Source: Anisakis pegreffii (taxonomy: Eukaryota > Nematoda > Chromadorea > Rhabditida > Anisakidae). Taken from it: a DNA stretch of 64,000 nt. Below are positions 27,000-38,731 of this stretch, one piece after another (position 1 is the first letter of the stretch; every line of letters starts with the position of its first letter). The notes beneath the pieces were generated by a model, which saw nothing but the letters and a program-made list of their open reading frames with translations, had not been told where the DNA came from and did no database searches. The stretch covers positions 1 to 64,000 of the forward strand of contig JAPYMA010001356.1 of the NCBI GenBank assembly GCA_035041965.1, written 5' to 3'. The translations under genes were made by a program, and so were the position numbers.

Positions 27000-29565
27000 T
27001 TCTTACGAAAACTTAATGATTCTCAATGATTCTTTCCAGAATTTCTGATTTTCAAATTGCATGGAATCTTTCATTCCGGATCTAAAATGTCCATAAAATC
27101 ATATTATCAAAACACTCTTTCGAAAACATTCAAAAATCCTTCTCTCGATAACTTTCTCATTAATTCTTTCCAGAATTTCTGATTTTCAAATTGCATGGAA
27201 TCTTCAATAGATCATCACATTCAGCTGGTGGGAATTTTGAAATATTTGATTTGGCGAAATCGAATTTGAATATTCCCGAAGCGGGAATACGCCCAAAGCG
27301 AAATGTATAAAAGGGTTCTTTTTCATAGCATAACTTAATTCCAGTTCGATGAAATCGGTGAGTATTTTAAAAATCTTTCGACCGAAAACTTTCTCAATGA
27401 TTCTTTCCACAAATTCTGGTTCTCGAATTGCATGGAATCTTTCTTACCGGATTTAAAATTTCCATACAATCTTACTATCAAAACTTTCATTTCGAAAACA
27501 TTCCCAATGATTCTTTCCACAAATTCTGGTTCTCGAATTGCATGGAATCTTTCTTTCCGGAACTAAAATTTCCATAAAATCTTACTATCAAAAGTTTGTT
27601 TCGAAAACTTTCAAAAATCTTTCTTTCGAAAACACTCTCAATAATTCGTTCCACAACTTCTGATTCCTAATTGCATGTAATCTTTCTTTCCGGAACTAAG
27701 ATTTCCATAAAACCTTACTGTCAAGACGTTCTTTCGAAAATTTTAAAAATCTTTCGACTGAAAACTTTCTCCATGATTCTTTCTAAAATTTCTGATTTTC
27801 AAATTGCATAGATCTTTCTTTCTTTTCTTTCTTTCCGTATCTTTCTTTCCGGAATCTTTCTTTCCGGAACTAAAATTTCCATGCAATCTTGCAATGAAAC
27901 CTCTGTTTCGAAAACTTTCAAAAATCTTTCCTTCGAAAACATTCTCAATAATTCTTTCCACAACTTCTGATTCTTAATTGCATGGAATCTTTCTTTCCGG
28001 AACTAAGATTTCCATAAAACCTTACTGTCAACACTTTCTTTCGAAAATTTTAAAAATCTTTCGACCGAAATCTTTCTCAATGATTCTTTCTAAAATTTCT
28101 GATTTTCAAATTGCATAGATCTTTCTTTCTTTTCTTTCTTTCCGTATCTTTCTTTCCGGAATCTTTCTTTCCGGAACTAAAATTTCCATGCAATCTTGCA
28201 ATGAAACCTCTGTTTCGAAAACTTTCAAAAATCTTTCCTTCGAAAACATTCTCAATAATTCTTTCCACAACTTCTGATTCTTAATTGCATGGAATCCTTC
28301 TTTCCGCAACTAAATTTCCATAGAATCTTACTATCAAAAGCTTGTTTCGAAAACTTTCAAAAATCTTTCTTTCGAAAACATTCTCAATAATTCTTTCCAC
28401 AACTTCTGATTCTTAATTGCATGGAATCCTTCTTTCCGCAACTAAATTTCCATAGAATCTTACAATCAAAACTTTCTTACGAAAACTTTCTCAATGATTC
28501 TTTCCACAAATTCTGGTTCTCGAATTGCATGGAATCTTTCTTTCCGGAACTAAAATTTCCATAAAATCTTACTATCAAAAGTTTGTTTCGAAAACTTTCA
28601 AAAATCTTTCTTTCGAAAACATTCTCAATAATTCTTTCCACAACTTCTGATTCTTAATTGCATGGAATCTTTCTTTCCGGAACTAAGATTTCCATAAAAC
28701 CTTACTGTCAAGACTTTCTTTCGAAAATTTTAAAAATCTTTCGACCGAAAACTTTCTCAATGATTCTTTCTAAAATTTCTGGTTTCCAAATTGCATGGAT
28801 CTTTCTTTCTTTTCTTTCTTTCCGTATCCTTCTTTCCGGAATCTTTCTTTCCGGAACTAAAATTTCCATGCAATCTTACAATGAAAACTCTGTTTCGAAT
28901 ACTTTCAAAAATCTTTCTTTCGAAAACATTCTCAATAATTCTTTCCACAACTTCTGATTCTTAGTTGCATGGAATTTTTCTTTCCGGAACTAAGATTTCC
29001 ATAAAACCTTACTGTCAAGACTTTCTTTCGAAAATTTTAAAAATCTTTCGACCGAAATCTTTCTCAATGATTCTTTCTAAAATTTCTGATTTTCAAATTG
29101 CATAGATCTTTCTTTCTTTTCTTTCTTTCCGTATCTTTCTTTCCGGAATCTTTCTTTCCGGAACTAAAATTTCCATGCAATCTTACAATGAAAACTCTGT
29201 TTCGAAAACTTTCAAAAATCTTTCTTTCGAAAACATTCTCAATAATTCTTTCCACAACTTCTGATTCTTAATTGCATGGAATCTTTCTTTCCGGAACTAG
29301 AATTTCCATAAAATCTTACTATCAAAAGTTTGTTTCGAAAACTTTCGAAAATCTTTCTTTCCAAAACATTTTCAATAATTCTTTCCACAACTTCTGATTC
29401 TTAATTGCATGGAATCCTTCTTTCCGCAACTAAATTTCCATAGAATCTTACAATCAAAACTTTCTTACGAAAACTTTCTCAGTGATTCTTTCCACAAATT
29501 CTGGTTCTCGAATTGCATGGAATCTTTTTTTCCGGAACTAAAGTTTCCATAAAATTCGTTCGTGG
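27000..29565. repeat. Tandem array of 110-175-bp units with higher-order 306-bp period
   Basis: About 18 copies of a unit marked by TTGCATGGAATCTTTC, CTTTCCGGAACTAA, ATTTCCATAAAATC, TTTCGAAAACTTTC and ATTCTTTCCAC. Spacing between the TTGCATGGAATC marks alternates (for example about 133 and 173 bp). A pair of units makes a 306-bp higher-order repeat, nearly identical at 27671-27977 and 27977-28283. CT-rich insertions (CTTTCTTTCTTTTC) distinguish the longer units. Minus-strand frames rich in Lys/Arg are by-products. The array abuts the truncated 3' side of the MULE/OTU coding region. Confidence 0.9.
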
Positions 29566-29886
29566 TGTTCTTCGTTGCTCATAATACAGTATGCAATCGA
29601 TCTGAAAGCTTCAAATGAAACGAGTACCTTTGCTGCTCATGTCTGATTTATAGAAAGCGCTTGTACTGTGCGATTCTCTCTTGTAACATTCGCTTGTATT
29701 GGTTAGCTATCGCAGATTAAGAACAAAGATACTATCTCGTTTTTTCAAGTTGTATCTTCAAGTTGTTTTCTTATTTTTGTCCAGCCATAGTTTTTCTTCG
29801 CCAGCTTCTTGCTAGGGAGAAGCAAAGGCTTATGCAGCCTCGGATAAGAATATTAGCATGCACGATGGAGAAACTCTTACACTGAC

Positions 29887-32684
29887 CTGTAAAAACAGTT
29901 ACCGTCTGGTTGAACTGGTACTGTAACTCGTTGGCAGGGCGCTGCAGTTCTATTGAAACTTTGCGCGATCATATAGGGAGGACGAGTGCCATGCAAACCC
30001 GGGAATTCCCTCGTCCACAGTGTGCGTAGCCATTCCAAAGATGGAGGGTTGAATGCGATCGTAGTAGCTGAAACAGACTCTGACGCGGCGTTGTCGAATA
30101 TAACATCAAGCTCATTAGCTCTAGGCGCATGGTGTGCGGCAGCAGTTGTAGCGACATTCTTGTTGACACTTTCGACAACATGCTTATGCTGGTATCGAGC
30201 TGATTTCCTGCTTCGAAGTCCCGTTGAATCTGTGTCGGACAACAAGTATTGCACTCGATCCAGATAAGGCAATGTTACAAGCCACACATTGGAGGGATCG
30301 CTTGCACTGCGTCTGGTCATATTAACCTGCAGTCGGTAGAGTGTAATGTTTGCTATTAACGAGAGAAGGTAACTGAGCTTGTATTTCTCAAGAATGTTCC
30401 GACAGGGCAGAACTGTGAGTATGTACCTGATATGCACGCATGTACTTCGCTAGTCGGTGATTCAGACGAACGTACTTTATGTTTCTTAATTTTGCAGCAC
30501 GACCTTCCTCAAGTTGTTGCATACGCGTCAGATGTTCCGAATGACGCATTTGCAAGTGAGCGAGGTACAGTCCGATTGTGGGGTTCGGGGGTACCCGCCA
30601 CTGCCTTAAACTTTCACAACTAGTACTCTACAGACAGCTCTCCAAAACAAACATGAAGTGTAAATATATACGATGAATATGTGCTTGTCCCTAGTGTACC
30701 TGGATAATAGTGAGTGATACGCTTCGGCTGCATTCGTTGTTCGGACTTCTGCACTGAAGTGGTTCCATCTTCGCAACGGCATTGCCATCCAGTACCTCTT
30801 GAAATAGCGCTTAAATCCGTGGAGCTCTTTCTGAGGCCAAGCCGTCATCTTTGGTGGCGGCACCCATGAAGGGGCGGCTCAGGCACACTTTCCAGCACCA
30901 AATTCCACACATAAATGATGTGCTCTAAAGAAGTATTCATTGCAAATTCAGTGTAAGCTGTTGTCTGAATTCAAATGCACTGCAACCAACCATGTGGGAG
31001 AAGTGGTAGCGCAAGTATTCGTCGGATCCATTGGCGAATGACGCCTTCTTCACTGTAAAACATCATCAAGCCATGTTTTCTGACGTTTCTTAGCACTGCC
31101 TGAGTGAAGTGGAATAAACATCCTTTTACTGTATCGGTGCCGAACACCTCCGCGACGGACTTCATGAGGGATTCTTCAAAATCTGTTAAGATTTGTTTAA
31201 CGCACACCGTAACTCCCATGTCGGTCCAGCGCCTTTGCATAGCGTCAAAAATCGCGTTATAAGACTCGGTCTTTTTGTTGTCCATGGCAGCGTGGATAAA
31301 AGGCATCCACTCATAACCAGTATCGTTGGTGATCTGCAAAATAAACTGTGGTGTACATTATGTACGATTCGCTCACCAGTGCGACTTACAGCCTTCATCT
31401 ATTGGTGAGTTTTCAAAATCGACACGGGAACTTTACCATGCAGTGGACAGTGAACACCTGACTGAAGTTCCGTGGTGCACTGCTGAAGGTTGCGTCCGCT
31501 ACTAGGATGACCGAACGGGCTGCCGCACGCAGTTCGACATCAGTTGAGAAGGTTAATAACCCACGTTTACGGTCTTGCAACAGAAGCCACCTAAAACGAC
31601 ATTGTGACGAGATCGTTTGAAGAACAGAGCAATCTCAAATTAACGGTTCTACTTTCGAGACTCGGAACATATGCAGGCGCATATAGATGCCGTGAAAAGG
31701 AGGGAGGGGGTATAAAGGCCTTGTCACATGCTAGCAAATTAATAATCCGTTCAATAGTAAATAGTATCCATTAAAGTAATCATTGGTGCGATTGTTTGTC
31801 TCTCTTATTTCAATTGCATTAAATAGTATTTGATAACGTAACTGTTTACTCCTTTCATATGAAAAATACCATCCGTTCCCAATGCATTATCTTCATGAAA
31901 ACGTTTACGTATCCCGCAATAATGATTAAATGAAACATTGAATGTACTGTCTACTGACGCATACCTCTCATTCGTTTTGTTCAGATTTCCTCGCAGGGTG
32001 AAGCGATATGAGTGAATCTGGTCGAAAGGATCGGTTACTGTACCCGCTGATTGTCTGCGTCTGGCAGCGTAACATTTGCGGGCTCGGTTCCAGCTTGGAA
32101 ATTCCAGAGCGGTACCCGGTTGATCACAGAGAGCGATTTTATGTCCCTTAAATGAGTTGTTGACTGGAGGACCAGGATGTGAAGCTAAAAGTTTTTGCCA
32201 CTTTCGAAGCTTACGTCATCTACTTTCACATTTAGATGTAAAGAAGACGTAAGGTCGAAGTAACTGATCAGGTGGTTGATAAGCAAACGTTTAAACCCTT
32301 AAATGGTATACGTGCAGCAATATGTCACAGAAAAAATCACCCTAGCCCATGCCTCACGCGGCTCGCTCCAAGCACTGGAAATATCTTGGCGACATTCGAA
32401 GTCGATTTGTCGAGCACGGAACTCCTGCGCAGTCATCGGCCGACAGTCTTCATGATGGGTCGGATTGACGCCACTAACGATCACGCCGTGGTCGGTTGTT
32501 ATTTTCGGCCTTCGCATATTTGCTGCCGACCGATTCATTGTTTCGCATCGAGAACAGCGATAATATCGTTTCGTGCCATATGCATTAGTTTGCCGATATA
32601 AGCGTATAGCATTTCCTGATAGCTTCACCACCAGTGATGTATCGTTGCCGCGGATTGAGAGTGCACCGCGGGACGGCGAGATTT
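29887..32684 (-). mobile_element. FLYWCH-MULE-OTU transposase gene (MULE-type DNA transposon), 3'-truncated
   Basis: Exons read on the minus strand: 32341-32684, 31965-32209, 31437-31590, 30991-31333, about 30672-30957, 30427-30600, 29887-30326. The first encodes a FLYWCH-like zinc finger (RYYRCSRC then THHEDC). The third and fourth hold the MULE catalytic core: ADATFSSAP carries the first Asp, ILTDFE the second, then KGCLFHFTQA. The fifth has RYFKRYW and RTTNAAEAYH, where the third acidic residue probably lies. The last exon ends in PDGNCFYR, the Asp/Cys active-site start of an OTU-type cysteine protease. The remaining OTU sequence was not found before the tandem array. Most junctions are in phase; within exon five a frame change near 30865 needs either a 38-nt intron or a frameshift. 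MULE transposases are nuclear DDE enzymes; the use of the OTU part is unknown. Confidence 0.85.
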
Positions 32685-32809
32685 CTGGGCTAACTTGAAG
32701 ACCCTAAGATAGATCTTTTACTTTACCACAATATATTAGGAAACAAACGTTATCATTAAATAATTTTTAAGCATTGCTGCCAAAAGTGAAAAATGCGTCA
32801 CAATCTTAC

Positions 32810-33065
32810 CTTATTACTGCTGTCATGATTTTTCACGACGATTTGCGGTTGCCGTGTAGCACTCTTGGTTTCTGTATCATCGACATTTTCCGTGTCGATC
32901 TTGACATTTGCTTCGTCCTCTACTTTCGTTCTTATCATGACATCTACTTTGTCCATTTGGTCCGTCTGGACTTCGACATCTACTTTGTCGACTTGCTCAG
33001 TTTGAATCTTTTTATCCGTCATTGACGTGACCGTCACAGAAGTGCGTTCACTGATTCTAACAGCA
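32810..33065 (-). CDS. Putative exon with acidic DKVDV-type repeats
   Basis: An open segment bounded by a good acceptor (TTTTACAG) and donor (AAGGTAAGA) on the minus strand encodes about 85 residues. These include repeats of the form VDKVDVEVQT, MDKVDVMIRT and EDEANVKIDT. It lies 125 bp upstream of the FLYWCH exon on the same strand and may be an N-terminal exon of the transposon gene. However, its end phase does not join directly to the next identified exon. No domain is recognised. Confidence 0.45.
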
Positions 33066-34295
33066 CTGTAAAAGTTTGCAATAAACTGTTTTAAAATAGT
33101 ACAACGATGATGCGTTGACCCATACATGAAGTCGTCTTTTAAAAACATATCAACATTGAGAAATCCTTACCACTCCTTTTCTGCATGGAATCGCTCGTGC
33201 ATTGCTTTCATCGCTCTCCTCCTCATGTACTTACCTTTTCCCATTTCTCCTCAGACAAACCAGTAAGTAATTGTTCTAGTAGCACCTGAACAAGAACATT
33301 TTTCGCATCATATTTAGAAGAAGATTTTTCGAAAACGAGATTTTTCAGCTGGGATGAGTGAAATTTAACCCAGGATGCCAAAGTCATGTTTATCAAACGA
33401 GGATGGAAGCAGTTTATGATCAGGTTAAGGATACCACATCAGGATCACATGCAATAGAATCTATTGGGATGGTAAATATAATAGAATAGATTATATTGGG
33501 TTAGGTTTCACTCATCCCGGCTGGATAGTCTCGCTTTCTTTCCGCTAAGAAATGAGTTTTAAACCATTTATTATTAATACTACAACAGAATTAAAAAGTT
33601 AGGAAAGACTGCATGACGTCCGCATGCATAACACCATCACAGTTACTGCACTTCAGAAATGTAGGCTTTTAAAGTGGGATCATACAGAGGTTGGAGTGAT
33701 GAAGGGGACCAAAACTATTTTTACTCAAAGGATGACAATAATAGCATTTACAGAAAGTGAGCGATAGGTGACAGCTCGGAGGTATAGAAAATGATTTACG
33801 ACCATAACGAAAGTAAAAATGCTTGAAGCGTTTTGTGACATTTGAGTATTTGCATGTTTGGATGAGAGAGGTTATGTGACTGTCACGGGATCAAATTGCT
33901 GACGGAATAGTAGAACGGATATGGAGATCAGTAGAAAAGATGTTTTGGAATTGAGTGTCGATTAGCACTAATAATGCTGCCAGAGAGGTTAACGAAATGT
34001 GCGAATAAGAACTTTAACTGCGGTTTAGAAGTGAAGATAGTTGTATGTGGTACGAGTTGCATGGGAAGTGAATGTCATAATGTTTCACTCATGAAAAACC
34101 CAGTTATTCATGCACTACTGTATGACAACGACATATAAAAAAATAACATCTTGTTTAGCATTACCGTGTCTATCCTTCGTCATCGCAACGGTGTACCGTT
34201 TGCATCTCTCGCAGAATCACTATTTGGCATTGGCCGATGAAATTTCTGTTCCGTCACTTTTTCCATTTCAATCGCTTGCAAAGGCATTATTTTTC
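33066..34295. other. Non-coding spacer within the transposon block
   Basis: No gene or clear repeat was recognised. It separates the putative acidic exon from the right repeat array and may contain the transposon's 5' region. Short open frames here look incidental. Confidence 0.5.
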
Positions 34296-34299
34296 CTTA

Positions 34300-35430
34300 T
34301 GAAGGTTCATTTAATGTTACAATCTCGAAAACTAAACAACGAATTTCCCTGAAACCTTCTGTGCTCTTAGAAAATTCAATTCTCTTTCCAATGGATAAGT
34401 TTGATACATTCAAGCCTACCATCTTCTCAGGTTTGCCCGGAAACATATTGGTGTTTACTAGACGTTCGGTCGTGCAGAATCTCTTCTTTCTAAAAATGAA
34501 AAGACTGATGAGAAATATCCACTCTACGAGGAGATATAGCAATTTTTGTGATGTTATGCGGGTTAGCACGTTCAAGCATACCGTACCCTCAGCTTTGACC
34601 AGTATCATATCAATTTCTTCACAGCAATCGATCGAGCGGCATCTTTGGATTCAGAAAATCATATATTTTGTCGAGCGATCTTGCTTTGTTGAGAAGATCT
34701 AGCTTTTTTATTAAAGCTATCTCAACTAGCGCTGATTTGCTCATAGATACGCATTTGCTCACTATAGAGCAGTAGGTGGAATGAAATAGTATAGAAATAT
34801 GAGCTTGATACATTCAAGCCTACCGTCTTCTCAGGTTTGCCCGAAAACATATTCAAGTTTGTACATCATTCGATTGAGCAGGATCTCTGCTTTCTAAAAA
34901 TAAAAAGCTCACGGGAAAATTCCGCCTCTGTGAGGAGATATAGTTATTTTTTCTGATGCTCTAGGGCTTGGCACATTCAAACCTACCGTACCCTCAGCTT
35001 TGACCGGTAACATATCAATTTCTTCACACCAGTCGATCGAGCAGAATCTCTGCATTCAGAAAAATATATATTCTGTCGGGCGATTTCGCTTAGTTGAGGA
35101 GATATAGGTATTTGATTAAAGCTATCTGAACTGACGCTGAGGTGCTCATTGATATGCATTTGATCACCATAGATCAATGCATATTATACATTACTATAGA
35201 AATATGGGTACATTCAAGCCTACCGTCTTCTCAAGTTTGCCCGGAAACACATTCAAGTTTGTATATCATTCGATTGAACAGAATCTCTGCTTTCTAAAAA
35301 GGAAAAGCTCGCGGGAAAATTCCGCCTCTGCGAGGAGATATAGCTATTTTTCTCATGCTATAGGGCTTGGCACATTCAAACCTACCTACCCTCAACTTTG
35401 ACTAGGAAGATATCAATTTCTTCACACCAA
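34300..35430 (-). repeat. Right repeat array, inverted relative to the left array
   Basis: Contains the same modules as 24.8-26.6 kb but in the opposite orientation, for example GCGATTTCGCTTAGTTGAGG here against CTCCTCAACAAAGCGAAATC there, ACCGTCTTCTCAGGTTTGCC against its complement, and AGCTTTGACCAGTATCATAT. About four modules are visible. Together the two arrays bracket the MULE gene like very long, internally repetitive inverted ends. Confidence 0.75.
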
Positions 35431-36120
35431 TCGATCGACTTTTCAGACCTTTCATGTGGTTCGGGAATTTTGCATTTGTCACTTCTGAAAGGAAGCGTCC
35501 TTCTAGATCCCTTCAAACACGCCTCCTCGCATTCCAAAAGTGAACAGTAAACTATCTTTTGTTTCATGCTCCCGTTGAGCATGAATTCAGATTAATTTCG
35601 TTAAACAATTTTATCGTACGTTCACATTCATCATGTCTGATGAATGAATCGTAACTTTTAGTCGTTAATGTGACCGAATGGTTATTTTTTGAAGTAATTT
35701 CTCATGTTCTTTTTGCGACTACTTTAAGAATCATCAATTTTGAGCTGCTAGATAATTCTTTTGTTAGTTAAATGTTACATTTATCAAATTAACAATTCTT
35801 CATTTATCTTCATTTACATTCTTGTTACATTCTTCATTTCATTTATCAAACAATCAACAATTTTTCATCATGTTCAGATGTTTGTTTTTGTGTTTTGTGT
35901 AATATTTGCATTTGGTGGCATCGATTTGTATTTCCAACATACGACATTGTCTTCCTCTTCAATCGCTCATAAATGTATTTCCAACCAATGTAATAATTCT
36001 TTGGCAATAAACTTCAACACTCTTTATGATATTAAAATTGAAATGCTTGAAAGTGCTCCGTTCATAGTTTTCCAATGAAATTCTCAATGTTCCTGCTCAA
36101 AGACTAATCTTACATGTAGG
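35431..36120. other. Non-coding stretch
   Basis: AT-rich sequence with no recognisable gene. A 105-codon plus-strand frame (35761-36078) is hydrophobic and AT-driven, with no family resemblance, so it is not called. Confidence 0.5.
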
Positions 36121-36129
36121 AAATTCCAT

Positions 36130-37200
36130 CTCCAGGTTATCTCTGTAAGAATAATTCTTGCATCCCAACGTCAAATTACTTCAGCTTGTGATTATCGCGC
36201 ACCAACTTTGTCTATCACTGGCATCAGAACCTTGATCGCGCATCTTAACTCGCTTTCGGTCATTCGCTGTGAAATTATTATCGTCGGTGATTTGTATTAC
36301 CTCGATATTAATTACTGGATAATTCTGAGTACACCCAACAGCACGTCACTCGTCCCACCATAATCTCAGCAACGTTGGATTTATCATTAACAACTGACTA
36401 TAACACTAAAAAATTGCCAGCACATAGATCCCCCCCCCCCATTCCAACGCCATCAAACTACAATAAATCATGCCCGTCCGAAATAAGCCGATTAAGTTTC
36501 CTTAAGGATGATTACGTCAAATCAAACATATCGCTTAGCTCCATCAATTGGTAACATCTATTCTCAACATTATCTGCCCCCGATGAATGTTACGTTGCGC
36601 TTGTATGCATCATTCATCACCTAATTCAAGCAGCAATTCCACAATTCAAATCGGTGTCGCGCAATCACTTACTAAGATCAAATCTATCACAGGAGCCAAG
36701 AGGCGCTTATCGCGTTAAAAAAATTGGTACTAAACATCGTAAAGAAATTCATCGTTACGATAGCAGCATAGAAAGGAAATTGTTAGCACGCATGAATACA
36801 AAATTACTTTATTTACGTTAATTCTAAATTGAATCTCCCAGACAAAATTGCTCAGTTTTATGATTCAACACTTCAAACATTCAAAGATGACACATCTAGA
36901 AGTGAACTGTTCGAGAAATTCTTCATTTCTATCTGCAATAACGCTCACAATATTTACAACGACAATCACCTCCCAGTCCTGTCCAGTGAGTATTCGTTGA
37001 TTGCGTACATAGAACATTGAATTGTATCAGCAAACAACTTAAGTCACTGCCAGGATCCATCGGTATTTCCCCGATGGCACTTCATACTTATTTCCTAGGA
37101 AAACACTGATTCAATTACTGTAACACATTTCACATTTTCTGTCGATTCATGCTATCGGGATAGGTACCGTCCCCCAGTCAGAAAGAAGGCCAAAGAATCC
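36130..37200 (+). mobile_element. Decayed LINE (non-LTR retrotransposon) fragment
   Basis: Plus-strand frames interrupted by stops and frameshifts give segments in LINE order. DYRAPTLSITG and EIIIVGDLYYLDINYW resemble the end of an apurinic-type endonuclease domain (a Pro motif after Tyr-Arg, then GDxN-like before a D-x-W site). Further on, RSELFEKFFISICNN resembles the linker before the reverse transcriptase. About 37.15 kb, a segment like GTVPQSERRPKNP recalls the start of an RT domain (VPxxWKxxxVxPIxKKG). The catalytic RT core was not found. The copy is inactive. Confidence 0.5.
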
Positions 37201-38731
37201 TTGCTTATTTTTCATTTATTTGGATGCTGTCAAGTAGCCGCCATAAAATTCCTTCAAAAATCATTTATTTACGAGTAATTAAATTGCTCAAGATGCTCCA
37301 TTCGCTGTACGCTTTATTGAACATTATACAGCTTTTGTCCAAAATTACAAGCCTTCACAAAGGCTTAGAGTTAATAAACGAAGCCAAGTATGACGAATTA
37401 TCATATTGTTGAGAAAAATTGTTGAGAAAAGTTCAGAGCGAAACAAGTTGTTGCGATCGTCAGGTTTGCTGATAACGAGTTGTCAATGTTGTTGATTAAT
37501 ATGAATTTTGGAAGCGATATGAAATTTCGGAAAAATTTTTCAAGGCATTTGAAGAATTCAAAAAAAAATTCATATCGATGAATTTTTATTGAGCTGTCAA
37601 TGTTTTTTCCTCAAAGATATAAACAAAATAATTGGCAAACAAATTAAGTAAAAATGATCAACGAAACTAAATGAATTTCCTCCTTCACCAGTGCAGCGTT
37701 TCGACTGATTATCGTTGCGATGATAAAACCAGTTTTTAACTGAATGATCACAATATACAAGTTTGAATTTCATTATAGTGCAACTTACCGAAACACGCTC
37801 GTGTCAATAATGTTCATTTTGTTAAAAACAAACCACACTGAAACACTTCAAAGTGACAAGTTAAAACATTCTGACAGCTTCTCATTAACCTCCACAAATG
37901 AACGTCATTATTAAATTGCTTCATTTCAATCAGTTAGTCAGTATTCTTAGTTTTTTCTGACTTCTTCGGAGCGTTCATCATTCCAATAAACACCTTTTTC
38001 ATCCAAGATTAATTCTTATAGATTATTGACTAGAAATTATTGAGTGCTGGAGAAATGTGCATGTGCAAAATCGTGTGTTTATATATGACTATTGCATGAA
38101 TCCAACAATATCTCCTCCCTCCCCATCGAAAAATGCCCATCAGATATATTTCATTCTATACCTTTGTTTCACTGCACAGATTGAAATCTGTTAGATTCCA
38201 CTCCATTCTTACGTTAGATCCCGGTTCCTGTATTCATATAATATGTTGAAAAATCCAGTCAATCCTTAAACTTATCATAGCTTAAAGGCTTATCATGTTA
38301 AGCCGAGTACTGTTATTCTCAGATATTAAGATGATTTTAACGATCACTTTCTTCTGTAAGAGAATCATGAATGTCAGATCCAATCCTTTCATCTTTTCAT
38401 TCCTGAAAGAACTGATTACGAATGTGGTTACATTAAAGGTTTATTTGAAGTTCTCGAATATTCTCGTGTATTTCAATAGATTGCTATTTTTGGCTAACTT
38501 AAAAATAGAATTATGAATGTCGCTCGCATCAATGCAAACTGTAGTCTTATGGCATGGAAATGACGCAGGCCTGAAGAAGTACTGAGAAGATTTTCAACAA
38601 ATGAGAATTGAGTTTGATTTTGTTAAATCAGCGTCTCGTTCTCAGACAAGAAGCAACCGTAATCGCTTGGCTGCTAGTCGTTCGTTGAAAGAATAAAATT
38701 GGTTACGTTGCGAGTTTGAATGCTGTAACCC
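37201..38731. other. Intergenic region upstream of the SEC14-like gene
   Basis: AT-rich, without a gene or conspicuous repeat. It should contain the promoter of the downstream gene, but no element could be assigned. Confidence 0.5.

Noticed and set aside
27204..29255. Series of minus-strand frames with GKKDTERKKRKK-like peptides
   Set aside because: They recur because the DNA repeat recurs; unit lengths are not multiples of three throughout and frames break between units.
29986..32601. Plus-strand frames of 60-110 codons across the transposon
   Set aside because: They are antisense shadows of the spliced minus-strand transposase exons.
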